NCBI GenBank assembly: GCA_910588825.1 | Contig: CAJURF010000016.1 | Span: 1 to 52,794, forward strand | Direction of reading: 5' to 3' | DNA from: an uncultured Lachnospiraceae bacterium | GTDB taxonomy: Bacteria > Bacillota > Clostridia > Lachnospirales > Lachnospiraceae | Length of the DNA stretch: 52,794 bases | Translations under genes and position numbers: made by a program | The notes under the pieces: generated by a model | What the model was told of the DNA's origin: nothing | Databases searched by the model: none | Seen by the model: the letters and a program-made list of their open reading frames with translations, nothing else | Shown: piece by piece, positions 22,465-31,067 of the stretch | Position numbering within the stretch: position 1 is the first letter of the stretch | How the letters are laid out: every line of letters starts with the position of its first letter

Positions 22465-25128
22465 TTAAGAACGTTTCATCTGTTCCAGCTGCTGCCGTAC
22501 CTTGGCCATCATATCCTGATATTTCTGCAGTTTCTCCCGTTCCTCCTGTATTTTCTTTTCTGGAGCCTTATTGACAAAATTGGGATTATTCAGCATCCCC
22601 TCTGCACGGGCAATTTCTTTTGTCAGACGTTTTTCTTCTTTTTGCAGACGTTCTTTCTCCTTTTCCAGATCCACCAGTTCATCCAAAGGCAGATATACCA
22701 CTGCGTTAGATACTACAACGGATACGGCGTCCTCCGGAATGCCCTCTCTGCTGGACTGCACCCGTATTTTTGATGCGCTGAGGAAATTCTGGTAAGACTG
22801 TTTCATCAATTCGTACATCTCACATGCCTGGTCATCGGCGCCTACAATATAGACTTTTGTCTTTTTATTATGAGGCACGTTCATCTCTGCACGGATATTT
22901 CTCACTCCCCGTACAGCCTCTTTCACAGATTCCACCACAGGCGCATACAGCGGGAAATCCCATTCTTCCTGTACTGTGGGCCACTGGGAAATCATAATGG
23001 ACTCTTCTTCGGGCAGCAGGGTACAGTAAATTTCTTCCGTGACAAAGGGCATAAACGGATGGAGAAGCTTTAATGCCTGGGTGAGCACCGTGCGGAGAGT
23101 CCACATGGCGTAATCCGCAGAATCCTGGTCATATTCCGCTTTCCAGATTCTCACTTTCGCCATCTCCAGATACCAGTCGCAGAACTCGTCCCAGATAAAA
23201 TCATACACGTTCTGCACCGCAATACCCAGTTCATACCGCTCCATGTTATCGGTCACTTCTCTGATCAATACATTTAATTTATGCAGAATCCACCTGTCTG
23301 CAGGCTTCAGATGGAACCGCTCCGGTTTCTCAAAACTTTTTCCCTCGATATTCATCATAATAAACCGGGACGCATTCCAAACTTTATTGGCAAAATTCCG
23401 GCTGGCCTCCACTTTCTCCCAGTAGAAACGCATATCGTTTCCCGGAGCATTTCCAGTGACCAATGTCAGACGCAGGGCATCCGCCCCGTACTTATCAATA
23501 ACCTCCAGAGGGTCAATACCGTTCTGTAGGGATTTGCTCATCTTGCGCCCCTGGGAATCCCGGATCAGTCCGTGGATGAGCACATGATGAAACGGTGCTT
23601 TCCCTGTCTGCTCCAGAGCGGAAAATACCATACGAATCACCCAGAAAAAGATAATATCATACCCTGTCACCAGCACATCTGTGGGGTAGAAATATTCCAA
23701 CTCCGGTGTTGCTTCTGGCCATCCCAGAGTAGAGAAAGGCCACAGGGCAGAGCTGAACCAGGTATCCAGTGTGTCCTCATCCTGTCTAAGATGAGTACAG
23801 CCGCACTTGGGACACTTTTCAGGCATCCCCCCTTTTGCAACCACCACTTCCCCGCATTCTTCACAATAGTAAGCGGGAATCCTGTGTCCCCACCAGAGCT
23901 GCCGGGAAATACACCAGTCCCGGATATTTTCCAGCCAGTGAAGATATATTTTGTCAAATCTTTCCGGCACAAACTCCAGACTGTCTTTGCCCAGAACCTC
24001 TATGGCCGCTTTTGCCATCTCGCCCATTTTCACAAACCACTGGGGTTTGATCATAGGCTCCACCGTGGTCTTGCACCTGTCGTGGGTTCCCACATTGTGC
24101 ATGTGTTTTTCCACTTTCACCAAAAGACCCTGAGCCTCCAGATCCGCCACCATGGCCTTCCTTGCCTCATACCGGTCCATACCGGCATATTTTCCTCCCT
24201 GTTCATTGATGGTGGCATCATCATTCATTATGTTGATTTCTTCCAGATTATGCCTTCTCCCCACCTCAAAATCATTGGGATCATGGGCAGGCGTGATTTT
24301 CACACACCCGGTTCCGAACTCCCGGTCTACATATTCATCTGCAATCACCGGGATCTCCCGGTCTGTGAGAGGAAGCTTCAGGGTCTTGCCGATTAAATGG
24401 GTATACCGCTCATCCTCAGGATTTACCGCAACCGCTGTATCTCCCAGAAGGGTCTCCGGACGGGTGGTGGCGATTTCCACAAAATCATCGCTTCCCACAA
24501 TGGGGTAACGGATATGCCAGAAATGTCCTTCCTGCTCCGCGTGTTCCACTTCCGCGTCGGAAATGGAAGTCTGGCATACAGGGCACCAGTTGATGATTCT
24601 GGAACCTTTATAGATGTACCCCTTCTCATACAGCTTCACAAATACTTCCTCTACTGCCTGGGAACAGCCCTCATCCATGGTAAACCGCTCTCTGTCCCAG
24701 TCAGCGGAAGAACCCATCTTCTTCAGCTGGTTGATAATCTTTCCGCCGTATTCCTCTTTCCACGCCCAGGCGTGTTTCAGAAATTCTTCCCGGCCGATAT
24801 CATCTTTCTCGATTCCCTGCTCCTTCAGCTTCTCAATCACTTTCACTTCCGTGGCGATGGCCGCATGGTCCGTCCCAGGCTGCCACAGAGCCTCATATCC
24901 CTGCATCCGTTTAAAACGAATGAGAATATCCTGCATGGTGTTATCCAGGGCATGGCCCATATGCAGCTGCCCGGTTACATTTGGGGGCGGCATAACAATG
25001 GTAAACGGTTTCTTATCCGGATTTACCTTTGCGTGAAAATATCCGTTCTTCATCCATTTCTCATACAGCCGTTCTTCTATATCCTTGGGATCATAGATTT
25101 TTGCCAGTTCCTTTGCCATTGGTTCCAA
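22465..25128 (-). CDS. valS: valyl-tRNA synthetase
   Basis: An 887-residue class Ia synthetase that charges tRNA-Val. The HIGH motif appears as HMGH (residues 56-59), KMSKS is at 529-533, and the editing domain has the TTRPETLLGDTAVAV block. The C-terminal coiled coil (from about residue 815, LEKEKERLQKEEKRLTKEIA) that contacts the tRNA is complete. The start has AGGGAGGAATTGG upstream. It is preceded by a 125-base leader with a long hairpin and a strong promoter, and is not T-box-controlled as far as I can see. The LtaS-like gene follows after one base. Confidence 0.98.
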   Translation of the reverse strand: MEPMAKELAKIYDPKDIEERLYEKWMKNGYFHAKVNPDKKPFTIVMPPPNVTGQLHMGHALDNTMQDILIRFKRMQGYEALWQPGTDHAAIATEVKVIEKLKEQGIEKDDIGREEFLKHAWAWKEEYGGKIINQLKKMGSSADWDRERFTMDEGCSQAVEEVFVKLYEKGYIYKGSRIINWCPVCQTSISDAEVEHAEQEGHFWHIRYPIVGSDDFVEIATTRPETLLGDTAVAVNPEDERYTHLIGKTLKLPLTDREIPVIADEYVDREFGTGCVKITPAHDPNDFEVGRRHNLEEINIMNDDATINEQGGKYAGMDRYEARKAMVADLEAQGLLVKVEKHMHNVGTHDRCKTTVEPMIKPQWFVKMGEMAKAAIEVLGKDSLEFVPERFDKIYLHWLENIRDWCISRQLWWGHRIPAYYCEECGEVVVAKGGMPEKCPKCGCTHLRQDEDTLDTWFSSALWPFSTLGWPEATPELEYFYPTDVLVTGYDIIFFWVIRMVFSALEQTGKAPFHHVLIHGLIRDSQGRKMSKSLQNGIDPLEVIDKYGADALRLTLVTGNAPGNDMRFYWEKVEASRNFANKVWNASRFIMMNIEGKSFEKPERFHLKPADRWILHKLNVLIREVTDNMERYELGIAVQNVYDFIWDEFCDWYLEMAKVRIWKAEYDQDSADYAMWTLRTVLTQALKLLHPFMPFVTEEIYCTLLPEEESIMISQWPTVQEEWDFPLYAPVVESVKEAVRGVRNIRAEMNVPHNKKTKVYIVGADDQACEMYELMKQSYQNFLSASKIRVQSSREGIPEDAVSVVVSNAVVYLPLDELVDLEKEKERLQKEEKRLTKEIARAEGMLNNPNFVNKAPEKKIQEEREKLQKYQDMMAKVRQQLEQMKRS

Positions 25129-25175
25129 TTCCTCCCTATATGATTTTGAGTATTTTTATTTTGTACTCCAAATTC

Positions 25176-25215
25176 GAAAGAGCCCTTTCACAGTTTCCGC
25201 TGCAAAGGGCACTCA
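25176..25215 (-). promoter_or_regulatory. leader hairpin upstream of valS
   Basis: In the valS leader the minus strand reads GAGTGCCCTTTGCAG, a CGGAAA loop and CTGTGAAAGGGCTC. The arms pair along nearly their full length (GCCC/GGGC, TTT/AAA, GCAG/CTGT) with one bulged G. The tail is TTTCGAATTT, too mixed for a normal terminator. No T-box sequence (TGGT within GGTGG) is present. It may be an attenuator or protein-binding site. Confidence 0.4.
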
Positions 25216-25259
25216 TTACTCCAGATTCCTATTCTATAAAACATTGATAGTTTGAATAC

Positions 25260-25288
25260 ATAATAGTCGGGATTGCCAGATTTGTCAA
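25260..25288 (-). promoter_or_regulatory. sigma-A promoter of valS
   Basis: A perfect TTGACA (25283-25288), a 17-base spacer and TATTAT (25260-25265) on the minus strand. It overlaps the 3' end of the broken gene at 25285-25630. The leader would be about 125 bases. Confidence 0.78.
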
Positions 25289-25630
25289 GTAGGCCGGGCC
25301 GTGAAAATTCTATAAAAATCCGTCTGCTCCCGGATCTTCACCGCCAGAATATTACTGCATTCGTCCACCATAAGGGCCGCGGTGGTGATATTCTTATGTT
25401 TCAGATAAATAACCCTGTTCTTCAAGGAAAATCCCCTCCAACACATCCTCACTGTGCTTAATCCTGGTGTGGGCCTCCAGCAGAAAATCCAGCACAAACT
25501 GATTCAACTCCAAGTCTTTTGACAACTTTACTCCTGTATAAAAAGAATCCCTGTCTGTCCTGCCGAACACCTTCCGGCTCTTTTCCTCCAGTACAAGCTC
25601 CACTGTGTCATTTCTCATAATCCGTTTCAT
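25285..25630 (-). pseudogene. small unknown gene split by a frameshift
   Basis: One frame (25394-25630) gives a plausible acidic start with MKRIMRNDTVELVLEEKSRK and TDRDSFYTGVKLSKDLELNQ, ending soon after VLEGIFLEEQ. A second frame, entered near 25430-25440, continues with RVIYLKHKNITTAALMVDE, CSNILAVKIREQTDFYR and a stop at 25285. Each part looks like genuine protein and each frame looks random outside its part, so one indel has probably split a gene of about 115 codons. The whole is not a family I recognise. No strong ribosome site precedes the start. It sits 45 bases after the ABC permease gene. Confidence 0.5.
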
Positions 25631-25675
25631 ACATTCATTCCCGCATTTAGGAACTCTGCCGTTCCTTATTGACTT

Positions 25676-28600
25676 TTACTCCACACTCTTTAACGATTCC
25701 ACCATATCAATCTTTTTCAGTTTAAAATACATAACCATATTTACAAACGCAGAGAACCCCACTGTAAACAGCGCGCTGTAGACAAAGCTGGGCCAGTAAA
25801 TGTTCCGGCCGAACATGGCGGCGTCCACCTCCACAGTGACAATCACAAACCGATGGAGCAGGATACCAAGAAAAGAGCCCACAGCCGCACCAATTACCGT
25901 GAGCAGCACATTTTCCCGGTACACATAGGCCGACACTTCGCCGTCGAAAAATCCCAGCACTTTCAGTGTTGCCAGCTCCCGCTTTCTCTCTGTAATATTA
26001 ATGTTGTTCAGATTATAGAGTACCACAAACGCCAGCATCCCTGCCGATACAATCAGCACCACCATCACAGAATCCAGACTGCTCAGCATCTTCTCCAGCT
26101 GGTCTGCAATACTTCCTGTATAACTGATGCTCAGCGCTGCCGGACTGGCCAGAATATCCCGGCCGATCTCCTCCTGTCTGTTCTGGTATTCATCCTGGAA
26201 AATCACCAGGCTGTCCTTACAGTCCGGTTCTTCCCCGAAAGATTCCAAAAACGCCTCCGGTGTCATATACATATAATGACTCATATAATTTTCACAGATT
26301 CTGCCGATTAAAACCTGCCCGCTGACACCGTCTTCCACAGACAGTTCTATAGAGTCCCCTTCTTTCACATCCAGCAGTTTTGCTGTTTTCTCCGAGATCA
26401 CCACACCGACATCCTCCAGCCGGTATTCCTCCCCATCCAGCCGTTCCCGAAGGGTCACCATCTCTGAAAACCTTTCTGTCTTCTCCGGCACAATCAGATA
26501 CACATCCAGACGCTTCTTTTCCCCAGACGCAGTCATATTCTGAAAATAAACCTGAACAGACTTTTCCACCCTGTGGTCTGTCTCCAGGAGTTCCTTCAGC
26601 TGTGCTTTTTCCTCCTGGCTGGCATCCTCATCCTGCAGGACAGTAGCTTCGAAATGCTGAAGCTGCCCATACTGCAGTGCTCCGATATCCATGATAGAAT
26701 CCTGCAGTCCGAATCCCACCAGCATCAGGGCCGTACAGCCGCCGATGCCGATGATGGTCATGAAAAACCTTTTTTTATACCGGAACAGATTCCTCACTGT
26801 TGACTTCCAGGTGAAGTTCAAATGTTTCCAGAGAAAGGGAATTCTCTCCAGCAGCACCCGTTTTCCCTCTTTAGGGGCAGCCGGGCGCATGAGAGACGCC
26901 GGTGTCTCCATCAGTTCTTTCCGGCAGGCGGAAAATGTGGCCAGCAGTGTGCAGGCTACCGCCGCCACAGAACCGATCATTGCATAGCGTACCTGGTAGG
27001 GAATCTCCACTGTGGGCATTTGATGATACATGATCCGATAGGCAGTGATAATAATATAAGGAAGGATTTTCTGCCCGATTAAGACTCCGAAAATGCTCCC
27101 GGACAGGGTTGCCAGCAGTGCATATCCCAGATACTTGGCCGCAATGGCACCTTTTCCATAGCCCAGAGCTTTCAGTGTGCCAATGAGTGTCCGCTCTTCT
27201 TCCACCATGCGGGTCATGGTGGTAAGACTGATGAGAGCCGCCACCAGGAAAAACAGAACCGGAAATACCCGTCCGATGTTGCGGATTCTGTCCGCGTTAT
27301 CCCCGTAATCGCTGTGTTCCGGCAGTACACTTCGGTCGTCCACATACCATTTTGGCTTCTCTATGGAAGCTATCTTTTCCCGGGCGTCTGCAATTTCAGC
27401 CTCCCCGTCGGCCAGCTCTTTTTTCACTTCTTTTCTGGCCTTTTTGTAATCCGCTTCTCCGTCTTTTAACTTTTTCTCATTTTTCTCTATCTCTTCCTTG
27501 GCGTCTTTTAGCTTCTGTTCATTCTCTGCAATCTGCCGCTCTGCGTTTGACAGCTGCACTTCCTGACGGTTGATCTCCTCCGCCGCAGCGTTCAGACTAG
27601 CCTGCTGGCTGTCCAGCTGAGCCCGGGCGCTGGATAACTGGGAAACACCGCTGTCTATCTGCGCCTGTGCATCGTCCAGCTGGTTCTTGGCCGCTTCCAG
27701 CTCCCGGCGTCCATTGTCCAGCTGGACTTTTGCCTGAGCCAGCTGCGTCCTGGATGCCTCCAGTGCCTGTTCCTGTTGAGTCAGCTGAGCCTCTGCCGCC
27801 TCCAGCTGGAGCCTTGTCTGCTCATCCCCCATTCCGGCTGCTTCCAACTGAGCATAGGCATTCTTCTGCTGGGCCAGCTGCTGTTTCGCCTGGGCCAGCG
27901 CCGCTGTTCCCTGCTCATACTGGGCGGCACCGCTGTTATATTCCTGCTCTTTCTGGTCAAATTCCTGCTTAGAAGCATTCCACTGTGCATATCCCTGATT
28001 AGTCTGTGCCTGAGAACTGTCCAGCTGGGCCTGCTGGCTGTTCAGAGTATTTCTGGCAGCTTCCAGCTGGGCTGTGCCGTTTTGCTGCTGCAGGCGGCCG
28101 TCGGAGAGCTGGCGGCGGCCGTCGGAAAGTTTTTGTTTTGCGTCGGAGAGCTGGCGGACGCCGTCCTCATACTCCGCCCTGCCGTCCTCCAGCTTTTTTC
28201 TCGCGTCTGAGAGTTCTTTTTTCGCGTCCGCCAGTTCTCTGCGGGCCTTTTTCTTTCCGTCTGCCAGCTCTTTTTCCCCGTCTGCCAGTTCCTGCCGGGC
28301 TTTTCCTCTCACCGAATCGTACCGGTGCTGACAGCGTTCCTCTTTGATGTCCTCCACCCGGGACTGTACCTTTTTCACCAGGTTCTCGTACAATTCCGTG
28401 TAGCTTACCTGCTCCCGTGCCCCCTTTGCCAGCAGGTAGGCTACGGTGTATACTTCCTGGTCAAAGTTATCCTCCGTTACATAGGCATAGCCGCTCACCT
28501 CACCGGACCCCAGTGTGGTGTGGCCTCGGGCGAAAGAAATATACATGGGACTGCTGCAGGTTCCCACTATGGTGTAAGATTTCTGTTTAAGAACACTGTC

Positions 28601-29068
28601 CTCATCGTCTTCTGTCTCGAACACAACCTCACTGCCCATCTGAAAAGCTCCCTGTCCGGCCAGCTGGCTGTCAATGAGACACTCGCCTTTTTTCTCCGGC
28701 ATCCGCCCGTCAATGACAGAGAGCTTGTTGATACTGCCTCCCAGGCTTTCCAGATGAATCACCTGCTGGCTGCCCTTCTCACCGCTGAGCACATCCAGGG
28801 CATAGCCGCCTTCTGCCAGCTCCACCCCTTTCACCTGATTTAACGCTTCCATGTCCTCATCCGTCAGGCCCAGTGTCCCCATAACCCGCAGGTCCATCAG
28901 GTTGGTCTCATCATAATAACTGTCCCCGGAATAGCGCATATCCGGGGAGGCCGCCTGAATCCCGGAGAAAAAGGCCACTCCCAGGGCCACAATAAAAAAT
29001 ATGGAAATAAACCTTGCGAAACTTTTCTTTATGTCCATAAAGAAATCTTTTCTTAATGCTTTCTTCAC
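25676..29068 (-). CDS. FtsX-like ABC transporter permease with long extracellular coiled coil
   Basis: A 1130-residue permease of the MacB/FtsX type. After a first helix (about residues 16-38) comes an extracellular segment, then from about 255 to 565 a nearly unbroken coiled coil of heptads (QLDSSQAQ, QLSDGRRQ and like units). Three helices and an FtsX motif block (EERTLIGTLKALGYGKGAIAAKYL) follow at about 615-740. A second extracellular domain and the last helices (ERKRELATLKVLGFFDGEVSAYVYREN, about 1015) complete it. Such proteins extrude lipids or peptides or transmit signals to the envelope. The GTG start has AGGAG. The ATPase partner is 10 bases upstream. Confidence 0.9.
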   Translation of the reverse strand: MKKALRKDFFMDIKKSFARFISIFFIVALGVAFFSGIQAASPDMRYSGDSYYDETNLMDLRVMGTLGLTDEDMEALNQVKGVELAEGGYALDVLSGEKGSQQVIHLESLGGSINKLSVIDGRMPEKKGECLIDSQLAGQGAFQMGSEVVFETEDDEDSVLKQKSYTIVGTCSSPMYISFARGHTTLGSGEVSGYAYVTEDNFDQEVYTVAYLLAKGAREQVSYTELYENLVKKVQSRVEDIKEERCQHRYDSVRGKARQELADGEKELADGKKKARRELADAKKELSDARKKLEDGRAEYEDGVRQLSDAKQKLSDGRRQLSDGRLQQQNGTAQLEAARNTLNSQQAQLDSSQAQTNQGYAQWNASKQEFDQKEQEYNSGAAQYEQGTAALAQAKQQLAQQKNAYAQLEAAGMGDEQTRLQLEAAEAQLTQQEQALEASRTQLAQAKVQLDNGRRELEAAKNQLDDAQAQIDSGVSQLSSARAQLDSQQASLNAAAEEINRQEVQLSNAERQIAENEQKLKDAKEEIEKNEKKLKDGEADYKKARKEVKKELADGEAEIADAREKIASIEKPKWYVDDRSVLPEHSDYGDNADRIRNIGRVFPVLFFLVAALISLTTMTRMVEEERTLIGTLKALGYGKGAIAAKYLGYALLATLSGSIFGVLIGQKILPYIIITAYRIMYHQMPTVEIPYQVRYAMIGSVAAVACTLLATFSACRKELMETPASLMRPAAPKEGKRVLLERIPFLWKHLNFTWKSTVRNLFRYKKRFFMTIIGIGGCTALMLVGFGLQDSIMDIGALQYGQLQHFEATVLQDEDASQEEKAQLKELLETDHRVEKSVQVYFQNMTASGEKKRLDVYLIVPEKTERFSEMVTLRERLDGEEYRLEDVGVVISEKTAKLLDVKEGDSIELSVEDGVSGQVLIGRICENYMSHYMYMTPEAFLESFGEEPDCKDSLVIFQDEYQNRQEEIGRDILASPAALSISYTGSIADQLEKMLSSLDSVMVVLIVSAGMLAFVVLYNLNNINITERKRELATLKVLGFFDGEVSAYVYRENVLLTVIGAAVGSFLGILLHRFVIVTVEVDAAMFGRNIYWPSFVYSALFTVGFSAFVNMVMYFKLKKIDMVESLKSVE

Positions 29069-29078
29069 GTCCTGGCTC

Positions 29079-29786
29079 CTACCATTCTATTTCTTCTACC
29101 GGTAACGGGGTTTCATTTATTTTCATGGAAGATACCTTCCCGTTCTTAATCCGGATCACCCTGTCTGCCATAGGGGTCAGGGCAGAGTTGTGGGTGATTA
29201 CAATCACTGTCATGCCTCTCTGCCTGCACATATCCTGCAATAGTTTCAATATGGCCTTCCCTGTCTGATAGTCCAGCGCCCCGGTGGGTTCGTCACACAA
29301 CAGCAGTTTCGGATTCTTGGCCAATGCCCGGGCAATGGACACCCGCTGCTGCTCCCCGCCGGAGAGCTGGGCGGGAAAATTCCCCAGGCGCTCACTTAAT
29401 CCCACTTCCTGCAATACCTGTCCGGCATCCAGGGGGTCCCGGCAGATCTGCAGTGCCAGCTCCACATTCTCCAGAGCAGTCAGATTGGGAACCAGATTAT
29501 AGAACTGAAACACAAACCCCACATCTTCCCTTCGATATCCGGTGAGCTGGCGTGGTGAATACTTTGCCACATCCTGTCCATCCACCCACACACAGCCGGA
29601 AGTGGCCTGGTCCATCCCGCCCAGGATATTCAGCACCGTGGTCTTTCCTGCGCCGCTGGGACCTACGATAATGACAAATTCCCCTTTTTCAATGGAAAAG
29701 TCAATGCCGTCCACGGCTTTTATTAACACCTGGCCTTTTCCATATACTTTTGTAACCTGTTCCAGCGTAACAAAGGCTTTGTCCAT
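29079..29786 (-). CDS. ABC transporter ATP-binding protein (MacB/LolD type)
   Basis: A 235-residue nucleotide-binding subunit with Walker A GPSGAGKTTVL (about residues 42-52), the Q loop in FVFQFYNLVPNLTALENV, the signature LSGGEQQRVSIARAL and Walker B KLLLCDEPTGALD, followed by the H loop VITHN. It belongs to the LolD/MacB-like group that pairs with FtsX-type permeases, in agreement with the gene 10 bases downstream. The ribosome site AAAGGAG and an excellent promoter precede it. Confidence 0.95.
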   Translation of the reverse strand: MDKAFVTLEQVTKVYGKGQVLIKAVDGIDFSIEKGEFVIIVGPSGAGKTTVLNILGGMDQATSGCVWVDGQDVAKYSPRQLTGYRREDVGFVFQFYNLVPNLTALENVELALQICRDPLDAGQVLQEVGLSERLGNFPAQLSGGEQQRVSIARALAKNPKLLLCDEPTGALDYQTGKAILKLLQDMCRQRGMTVIVITHNSALTPMADRVIRIKNGKVSSMKINETPLPVEEIEW

Positions 29787-29841
29787 ATATGTACTCCTTT
29801 TTTTACGTTTTCGAAACTATGTATTCTTTATGGTTTCATTT

Positions 29842-29870
29842 ATTGTAACCTCTTTGGGGGTTCATTGCAA
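29842..29870 (-). promoter_or_regulatory. sigma-A promoter of the ABC exporter operon
   Basis: TTGCAA (29865-29870), a 17-base spacer and TACAAT (29842-29847) on the minus strand; leader about 50 bases. Confidence 0.72.
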
Positions 29871-29904
29871 CCGTTATCACGTCTGGATTTTGTTTCCTGC
29901 ATAC

Positions 29905-29947
29905 AAAAAGAACCCGCCGCAGGTAACTGGTTATTACCTGCGGCGGG
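29905..29947 (-). terminator. strong terminator after the cohesin-like gene
   Basis: A perfect 14-bp stem CCCGCCGCAGGTAA/TTACCTGCGGCGGG with a 7-base loop, followed on the minus strand by TTCTTTTTG. It closes the M60/cohesin-like operon. Confidence 0.92.
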
Positions 29948-29964
29948 CTCCTCTTACTTCTATG

Positions 29965-31047
29965 TTACTTGATTATTTTGTCGCTGACAGCTTTTTTACT
30001 CCATTTGCCGTAGCTGGTCGCGCCGTTTTTGGTTCTGTACGCTCTCACCTGAACGTATACCCGTCTATTGGACGGAACCTTTTTAACGGTTTTTGCCTTT
30101 GCTGATGCTCTCGGCACATTCACAACCGTAGTTTTCTTCATTGTGCTCTGTCTGCTGTAGCGGATCTGATATCCCGTTGCGGAAGTTTTCTTCCAGGTAA
30201 CTTTCATCCGCCCTTTCTTCTGTCCAGCGGCCACTTTTACATTGGTGACTCTGGAAGGAGCGTTGGGCTTAACCGTTACCCACACTCTCATAGTCCTGGC
30301 TCTGTAGGTACTGTTTCCAGAGGCCACGATCTTAATAAGTGCCTTCCCGGCCGCCTTAGGAGTTACTCTTCCTTTGCTGTTGACAGATGCCACTTTTGGC
30401 TTATCTATAGAATATTTCAGACTGCCTTTCGCACCGGTCACTTTCAGTGTCTGTGCCTTGCCTCCCAATTTGAATGTGAGCTTGGCTGGCTTCACAGTAG
30501 GATTCTGCACTTTCTTAGTAACAGCCGGCGGTGTGCTGGTTTTGACTTCCAGCTGTACCGCCTCCGGCATGCGCACCTTCATGTTCTGCATGTTATAGGC
30601 CGCATTCACTGTCTTCAGGCTGTCTTCCACCACCTGTACAGAAGCCGCCGCATTGTTCCCGGCTTTGGAATCCAGAACCACCTTACCAATAACGAGCTTC
30701 TTATTCTCAAACAGATTCTGCTGTCCGGAAATATACACATTCAGTGAGCCCGTTTCCTGCTGATAGCGGTACTCCTTCACATCGCTGGTAATCCCCTCAT
30801 CAAATACAAAGGAGATATGTTCCCGGCTGCCGGACGTGATTTTCATCCCCAGCTGCAGGGAATGTATTCTATCATAGTTGGCTGTCTCATTGTCACTGAC
30901 GCCTTCCGCTGGCAGCTCCAGGCTGACCACGGCTTCATTGCCTTTTGCCTCCAGAGAGACGGATTCACCCGCCGCATACGCCGGAAGGGCATAGGCCAGA
31001 ATGCAGCCTGCAGCAAGCCCCATCCTTTTTATCCACTTCTTTACCAT
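29965..31047 (-). CDS. secreted protein with cohesin-like, Ig-like and FN3 domains
   Basis: A 360-residue exported protein with a signal peptide ending near ALPAYAAG (residue 26). Residues about 27-165 form a beta-rich domain resembling cohesins: VSLELPAEGVSD, SLQLGMKI, ISFVFDEGI, SLNVYISG and KLVIGKVVLDSKA. Next is a Big_2-type Ig-like domain (about 175-265, with VASVNSKGRVTPKAAGKALI) and a basic FN3 domain (about 270-360, with GYQIRYSRQ and VYVQVRAYR). There is no sortase motif or C-terminal anchor. It starts 20 bases after the stop of the dockerin-bearing M60 gene and would be cotranscribed. A dockerin-binding partner is the attractive reading, but the cohesin assignment rests on pattern only. 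Confidence 0.7.
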   Translation of the reverse strand: MVKKWIKRMGLAAGCILAYALPAYAAGESVSLEAKGNEAVVSLELPAEGVSDNETANYDRIHSLQLGMKITSGSREHISFVFDEGITSDVKEYRYQQETGSLNVYISGQQNLFENKKLVIGKVVLDSKAGNNAAASVQVVEDSLKTVNAAYNMQNMKVRMPEAVQLEVKTSTPPAVTKKVQNPTVKPAKLTFKLGGKAQTLKVTGAKGSLKYSIDKPKVASVNSKGRVTPKAAGKALIKIVASGNSTYRARTMRVWVTVKPNAPSRVTNVKVAAGQKKGRMKVTWKKTSATGYQIRYSRQSTMKKTTVVNVPRASAKAKTVKKVPSNRRVYVQVRAYRTKNGATSYGKWSKKAVSDKIIK

Positions 31048-31067
31048 TTTCCGTTCTCCTTTATTTC

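Noticed and set aside
23572..24396. 274-codon plus-strand frame inside valS
   Set aside because: Shadow of the highly conserved valS coding strand; no domain or start signal.
28060..28330. Short repeated units in DNA considered as a CRISPR or tandem repeat array
   Set aside because: The repetition follows from heptad coding in the permease coiled coil; unit lengths vary and there are no unique spacers.
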